NCBI RefSeq assembly: GCF_001634365.1
Contig: NZ_CP014579.1
Location: 2,418,001 to 2,482,000, forward strand
Length of the DNA stretch: 64,000 bases
Direction of reading: 5' to 3'
Origin: Paraburkholderia phytofirmans OLGA172
GTDB taxonomy: Bacteria > Pseudomonadota > Gammaproteobacteria > Burkholderiales > Burkholderiaceae
Shown here: positions 60,332 through 64,000 of the stretch, one piece after another
Layout: each line of letters opens with the position of its first letter
How positions within the stretch are numbered: the stretch's first letter is position 1
Notes under the pieces: generated by a model
The model's input: the letters and a program-made list of their open reading frames with translations, nothing else
The model's database searches: none
Told to the model about the DNA's origin: nothing
Made by a program: the position numbers and the translations under genes

Positions 60332-60637
60332 CTCAGACTCCTTGATTGGCATGACTGAGCACTACGCTCGGCAGACACGTTGTATGCGGCGGGCTCGGAG
60401 TGAAGATTGGCGGCTCGAGCGCAGCGCGTCGATTACGTGGGAGGTAAGCATCCGGATGCATCGAGATGAAAAACTGCGCCCTGTTTCCCGCCGGATTGGC
60501 CATCCGGCCGAATCGTCACGCGCTGCGTCAGCCGCTAACCTCGTGGGGCAAATGGGGGCCGCGCAACGTTGACGCGCGGCATGTGACGAACTGAACGGGT
60601 GCGGACACGAGCCGCTTTTTCAATATGGTTTTTACAC

Positions 60638-60666
60638 TTGCAAGATCGTATCTAGAAGGATACACT
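60638..60666 (+). promoter_or_regulatory. toxin-antitoxin promoter with palindromic operator
   Basis: A sigma70-like promoter is visible: TTGCAA (60638-60643), 17 bases, TACACT (60661-60666). A palindrome GTATC/GATAC (60648-60663) lies in the spacer. This is the usual place for the antitoxin to bind and repress. Transcription would start near 60673, after the ATG at 60625, so the toxin should start at the GTG at 60691. Confidence 0.5.
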
Positions 60667-60690
60667 CGTCAGCAGATCGGTTCACCGCCT

Positions 60691-60996
60691 GTGTACACGG
60701 TCAACCGCACCGAGGAATTCGACAGCTGGCTTGCCGGCCTCGCAGACTTAAGAGCGAGGGCAAAAATCCTGGTGCGGGTCCGGCGTGCGGAGCGAGGTCA
60801 TTTCGGCGACGTAAAGCTGCTGGAAGACGGTGTGTCCGAGATGCGCATCGATTGCGGTCCCGGCTATCGGGTCTACTTCGCGCGCGAAGGGCGCATGGTG
60901 TACCTGCTGCTCTGCGGTGGCGACAAGTCCACGCAGCCGGCCGACATCAAGCATGCCAAATCAATGTGGGCAGCAATCAGAAAGGAACTGTCATGA
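60691..60996 (+). CDS. HigB/RelE-type toxin
   Basis: A 101-residue toxin of the RelE/ParE superfamily, addiction-module killer type. It reads YTVNRTEEFDSWLAGLADLRARAKIL, then GHFGDVKLLEDGVSEMRID and a basic strand GYRVYFAREGRMVYLLLCGGDKSTQ, ending in an HAKSM helix. It should inhibit translation by cleaving mRNA on the ribosome. The GTG at 60691 is chosen because the likely promoter starts after the earlier ATG and homologues begin here. The stop overlaps the antitoxin ATG. Confidence 0.85.
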   Translation: MYTVNRTEEFDSWLAGLADLRARAKILVRVRRAERGHFGDVKLLEDGVSEMRIDCGPGYRVYFAREGRMVYLLLCGGDKSTQPADIKHAKSMWAAIRKELS

Positions 60997-61295
60997 GCAA
61001 AGTCAAAACCGCACGGTTCGACGCATCGCACTACCTCGATAGCGAGGAAATGATCGCTGAATATCTCAACGCTGCACTGGAAGAAGGCGACGCCGACCTC
61101 CTCCTCGCCGCGATCGCCGACATCGCAAAAGCACGCGGCATCGCGAAGGTCGCGGCTGACGCCGGGCTCGGGCGCGAAAGCCTCTATAAAACACTCGCGC
61201 CGGGCTCCAAACCGCGCATGGATACGGTGTTCAAACTGCTTCGGGCGCTGGGCGTCAAACTCAACGCCGTGCCGGAAGGTGTGGCGCACGCCTGA
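60993..61295 (+). CDS. HigA-type helix-turn-helix antitoxin
   Basis: A 100-residue antitoxin with an N-terminal segment (FDASHYLDSEEMIAEYLNAAL) that would bind the toxin. A C-terminal Cro-like helix-turn-helix follows (IAKVAADAGLGRESLYKTL, then MDTVFKLLRALGVKL). AAAGGA lies before the ATG at 60993, which overlaps the toxin stop by four bases. In this type the toxin gene comes first. It should bind the palindrome before the operon. Confidence 0.9.
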   Translation: MSKVKTARFDASHYLDSEEMIAEYLNAALEEGDADLLLAAIADIAKARGIAKVAADAGLGRESLYKTLAPGSKPRMDTVFKLLRALGVKLNAVPEGVAHA

Positions 61296-61398
61296 TTCGC
61301 GCTTGCCTCGTTGTCGCTTGGGGCAACGCTCTGAATGGGCTGCGTATTCGTGGGCGCTCCTACGCTTTCTCGGGTGCTCCGGGGTATTCCGGGGTATT

Positions 61399-61419
61399 CC
61401 ATTACCCGCCAGGTAATGG
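61399..61419. promoter_or_regulatory. perfect palindrome upstream of the XRE regulator
   Basis: CCATTACC, five bases, GGTAATGG is a perfect eight-base inverted repeat, 33 bp before the regulator start. It follows two copies of CCGGGGTATT. It is a strong candidate autoregulatory operator for the gene downstream. Confidence 0.65.
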
Positions 61420-61451
61420 ATCGCTACCGCGCTTTGGCTATCATCGGCAGT

Positions 61452-62330
61452 ATGAACACACTCTCTCTTGCGCAAACCATCCCGTCGAACGGGCCGACGG
61501 CAAGCCGCACGGTCGGCGATCTGCTGCGCGAATGGCGGCAACGGCGAAGAATGAGCCAGTTATTGCTCGCCGCCGAAGCCGATATTTCAACGCGGCATCT
61601 GAGCTTCGTCGAATCAGGCCGTGCAGTGCCCAGCCGGGAAATGGTCATGCACCTCGCCGAGCGGCTCGACGTGCCACTGCGTGCGCGCAATGCACTGCTG
61701 ATCGCGGCGGGTTATGCGCCGCTGTTCCGCGAACGTCCCTTGACGGATCCGCAGCTGGCCGCTGCGCGCGAGGCAGTCGAGTTGGTGCTCAAAGGTCACG
61801 AGCCGTATCCGGCACTCGCGATCGACCGCCACTGGACCATCGTTGCAGCGAACAATGCGCTCGCGCCGCTGCTCGCGGGCGCAAGCCCGGAACTGCTGAA
61901 ACCGCCGGTCAATGCGATGCGACTGAGCTTGCATCCGGACGGCATCGCAGCGTCGATCGTCAATTGGCATGCCTGGCGTGCGCACGCGCTGTCCCGACTC
62001 CAGCGGCAAATCGACGTAAGTGGTGACGGCACGTTGAGCGCATTGCGCGACGAGCTAGCCGCGTATCCTGCTCCGCCCGGCGCGGAAGTGGCCGGCCACG
62101 ACGACACCGCAAGTCATCAAGTCGCCGTGCCGCTGCGGCTGCGCACGCCGATCGGCGAGCTATCGTTCCTCAGCACGACCACGGTATTCGGCACACCGGT
62201 GGATGTGACACTGTCGGAACTTGCCATCGAAGCGTTCTTTCCCGCCGATCAGCAAACCGCAGCGGCCTTGCGCGAGTTCGCCGAAAGCCAACGCGCAGAG
62301 GGGCAAAAGGCTGAAGCCGTGAAGCCATAG
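61452..62330 (+). CDS. XRE-family regulator with MmyB-like ligand domain
   Basis: A 292-residue regulator. An N-terminal helix-turn-helix (LLREWRQRRRMSQLLLAAEADISTRHLSFVESGRAVPSR) is followed by the MmyB-like PAS-type domain (YPALAIDRHWTIVAANNALAPLL, later PLRLRTPIGELSFLSTTTVFGTPVDVTLSELAIEAFFPAD). Members of this group sense small ligands and control neighbouring oxidoreductase genes. The ATG at 61452 lies just after the perfect palindrome. The next gene, an acetyltransferase, is in the same direction. Confidence 0.9.
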   Translation: MNTLSLAQTIPSNGPTASRTVGDLLREWRQRRRMSQLLLAAEADISTRHLSFVESGRAVPSREMVMHLAERLDVPLRARNALLIAAGYAPLFRERPLTDPQLAAAREAVELVLKGHEPYPALAIDRHWTIVAANNALAPLLAGASPELLKPPVNAMRLSLHPDGIAASIVNWHAWRAHALSRLQRQIDVSGDGTLSALRDELAAYPAPPGAEVAGHDDTASHQVAVPLRLRTPIGELSFLSTTTVFGTPVDVTLSELAIEAFFPADQQTAAALREFAESQRAEGQKAEAVKP

Positions 62331-62340
62331 CAGGACCGCC

Positions 62341-62403
62341 GAACTGCAGAACTGCAGAACTGCAGAAGGCAGAACGCAGAACGCAGAACGCAGAACGCAG
62401 AAC
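62341..62403. repeat. short tandem repeats (8-bp x3, 7-bp x5)
   Basis: Three copies of GAACTGCA are followed by GAAG and five copies of GCAGAAC, just after the XRE gene stop. Both share the core CAGAAC. They are not translated. Confidence 0.93.
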
Positions 62404-62471
62404 GCAGGGCATCATCGAACACTGCGTTGTTACAGTCTGCAGCGCCATTCGAACCACACAGAGAGACCCAT

Positions 62472-63002
62472 TTGATCAACAGCGCCCCACTGATCCGCCA
62501 ACTCGGTCCGGCCGACCGCGACGCCTACTTCCAGCTTCGTCTGCGCGGACTGAAGGCACATCCGGAGTCGTTCGGTCAAAGCTACGAGGAAGCAGTGGCC
62601 AAAGGCGCCGCGCGACATGACGCAATGTTGCAGGGCGCGCGCGCAGCCGAAGGCGACTTTTTGCTCGGTGCTTTCGCATCAGCCAATGCGCCGTTGATCG
62701 GCGTGGTCGGATTACTGCGCAGCCAGCGCGACAAGGAACGGCACAAGGCCTCCGTCGTCGGCATGTATGTCGCTCCGGAAGCTGCGGGCCGTGGGGTCGG
62801 GCGCGGGTTGCTTGACGAGTTGCTGGCGCGAGCGGCGCAAATAGAAGGCCTGCGGCAAATCCAGTTGATGGTGGGTAGCCGGAACGAGGCGGCACGCAAA
62901 CTCTATGAGTCGCTTGGCTTTCGCAAATATGGCTGCGAGATCGGCGCGTTGAACGTCAACGGCGTGTTTCACGACGCCGATCTGATGGCGCGCTTCATGT
63001 AA
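62472..63002 (+). CDS. GNAT-family N-acetyltransferase
   Basis: A 176-residue acetyltransferase. It has an N-terminal strand IRQLGPADRDAYFQLRLRGL, the acetyl-CoA binding motif VGMYVAPEAAGRGVGRGLLDELL near residue 95, and the closing segment NEAARKLYESLGFRKYG. The substrate is unknown. A TTG at 62472 with GAGAGA before it is the likely start; a TTG at 62427 is possible. It stands after the tandem repeats. Confidence 0.88.
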   Translation: MINSAPLIRQLGPADRDAYFQLRLRGLKAHPESFGQSYEEAVAKGAARHDAMLQGARAAEGDFLLGAFASANAPLIGVVGLLRSQRDKERHKASVVGMYVAPEAAGRGVGRGLLDELLARAAQIEGLRQIQLMVGSRNEAARKLYESLGFRKYGCEIGALNVNGVFHDADLMARFM

Positions 63003-63838
63003 CAGCTATCGGTGACCAATCCTGCCCTCAGGGCGTGCGGCCCGCGGCGCAGCGCGCACCGATCGTTACGCATCGCTCTGGAAGATGCCGGTCCGCTCGC
63101 TGATTACGGCGCTGGCCGGCAGCCTGATGCTCGGCTGCAGAACCCGTCTGGCCTACGGTTGTCACATCGGAGCCTATTTCAGCGGCATCGTGTCAGACAG
63201 CTTACGCGGCTGGCTGTGGCTGGTCGCCGCCTTCGCGCAACGTACTCGTACTCGTCACCCGCCTGCGTCCGGCGTTCGTACTCGAAGTCGAACGGGTCCG
63301 CGCAAACGGTTGCTAGAAGTTACAAATGCCGCCTCATTTGTAACCGGGGCCACATCGACCTGTTACACCTCTGATTTGTCCCCCACAGCCGTGCAAGTGA
63401 GCGGTATTTATTACTTTTAATCGGCTCCGCTTTCTATTTCCTTTCCGATTCCATACTGATTTTCCGGTTCTCGACCGGGCACCCATCATTGTTCAGATGA
63501 AAGACTCTATATCCCACCACACAAGGGTTTTCATGGATCAGACAAAATTCACAGGCGACAAAAAATCTGCTAAGCACCCTCTATTACAGGACCGTGAAAT
63601 AGTTACCGAAATTTGACGTATCTTTTCGGGATATTTTTTTTAGAAGGGATTGATTTCTTGTTTTACCCTTCATACAATTCGTCCCAAGCTGTTACGAGAT
63701 GTAACGCTATGTATCAAAGAGTCGCTGTCTGTATCAGGTGGTGACATGTAGCCGGAGGACAACATTTCCGGCGAGGCACAAAAGACATAACGGCAAAAAA
63801 TGCCGACATAGTAATTCGGGGCTTCGGAAACACAGAAA
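63003..63838 (+). promoter_or_regulatory. long leader and regulatory region of flhD
   Basis: These 836 bp hold no convincing gene. The first 300 bp are G+C-rich; a frame at 63085 starts with a lipoprotein-like signal (MPVRSLITALAGSLMLGC) but then loses coding character. From about 63420 the DNA becomes AT-rich. A palindrome GTTAC/GTAAC (63691-63705) lies in it, as does a hairpin CGGCA-AAAAA-TGCCG (63791-63805), 34 bp before the flhD start. A TTGACG at 63613-63618 could be a -35 element. Such regions integrate many signals into the flagellar master switch. Confidence 0.5.
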
Positions 63839-64000
63839 ATGGACCGTAGCAGCGAGACGCTGGATTCAATCCGCGAGATCAACTTGTCTTACATCATGCT
63901 CGCGCAACGTATGTTGCGTGAGGACAAACCGGTCGGCATGTTCCGGCTGGGACTGTCGTCGGAACTGGCTGATTTGCTTGCCGGGCTGTCGCTCGCGCAG
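63839..64000 (+). CDS. flhD: flagellar master activator FlhD (N-terminal part, runs off the window)
   Basis: The last 54 codons in the window read [20 protein letters not shown], then [20 protein letters not shown] and [14 protein letters not shown]. This follows the FlhD pattern closely: the INLSYLLLAQRLI-like and MFRLGI-like segments are the family hallmarks. FlhD with FlhC activates class II flagellar genes. The rest and flhC lie beyond the window. No strong ribosome site precedes the ATG, which suggests post-transcriptional control. Confidence 0.9.
   Translation, partial: MDRSSETLDSIREINLSYIMLAQRMLREDKPVGMFRLGLSSELADLLAGLSLAQ

Noticed and set aside
63012..63420. Frames before flhD, one with a lipoprotein-like start
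   Set aside because: The signal-like start at 63085 has no ribosome site, and the remaining sequence lacks any protein character.

Overview
The window reads as a chromosomal segment of a beta-proteobacterium of the Burkholderia/Paraburkholderia group. This is inferred from the high G+C, the codon use, the catabolic and ABC-transport gene content and the close family resemblance of the predicted proteins. No database search was possible, so species assignment is open. I saw no rRNA, tRNA, insertion sequence or CRISPR array.

Layout. 1-3.9 kb (+): the end of a TonB-dependent receptor, a PepSY membrane protein, then a compact cobalamin-riboswitch-like leader in front of a nickel/cobalt permease. 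4.0-6.1 kb (-): a sterol-desaturase-type hydroxylase, a decayed tadC tail, a membrane methyltransferase and a small unknown gene. 6.2-18.7 kb (-): a nearly complete tad/flp pilus locus, transcribed flp, tadV, an AAA+ ATPase, rcpC, rcpA, a lipoprotein, tadG, two tadE-like genes, tadZ, tadA, tadB, tadC. The 59-residue Flp pilin was found by direct reading. 18.75-19.9 kb has no convincing protein gene but several strong hairpins. 19.9-22.8 kb (-): a three-gene unit of a cyclic-nucleotide-binding protein with a FliG-like C-terminus followed by MotA-like and MotB-like stator genes. This is the most unusual system in the window.

23.0-27.8 kb (-): ribose ABC transporter and ribokinase (rbsBACK). 28.0-28.9 kb: a LysR fragment and vapBC. 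29.5-33.7 kb (+): a fructose-type ABC transporter (frcBCA) with a ROK regulator. 33.8-36.9 kb (-): a large class A penicillin-binding protein. 37-41 kb (+): a DapA-family remnant, an ECF sigma/anti-sigma pair, an FAD oxidoreductase and a TetR regulator. 41.1-46.3 kb: quinate/shikimate catabolism (MFS permease, dehydrogenase, type II dehydroquinase, divergent quiC). 46.6-47.7 kb: small genes. 47.7-53.8 kb: hydroxyproline catabolism (AraC regulator, three-subunit dehydrogenase, epimerase, divergent deaminase). 53.8-58 kb: an atypical response regulator and two MFS transporters. 58-63 kb: small metabolic genes, a higBA-type toxin-antitoxin pair, an XRE regulator and an acetyltransferase. The window ends inside flhD, preceded by a long AT-rich leader.

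From 43 kb onward several short tandem arrays with different periods (12, 7, 11, 9, and 8 plus 7 bp) lie in or next to genes. Some are translated into repeat tails or heads.
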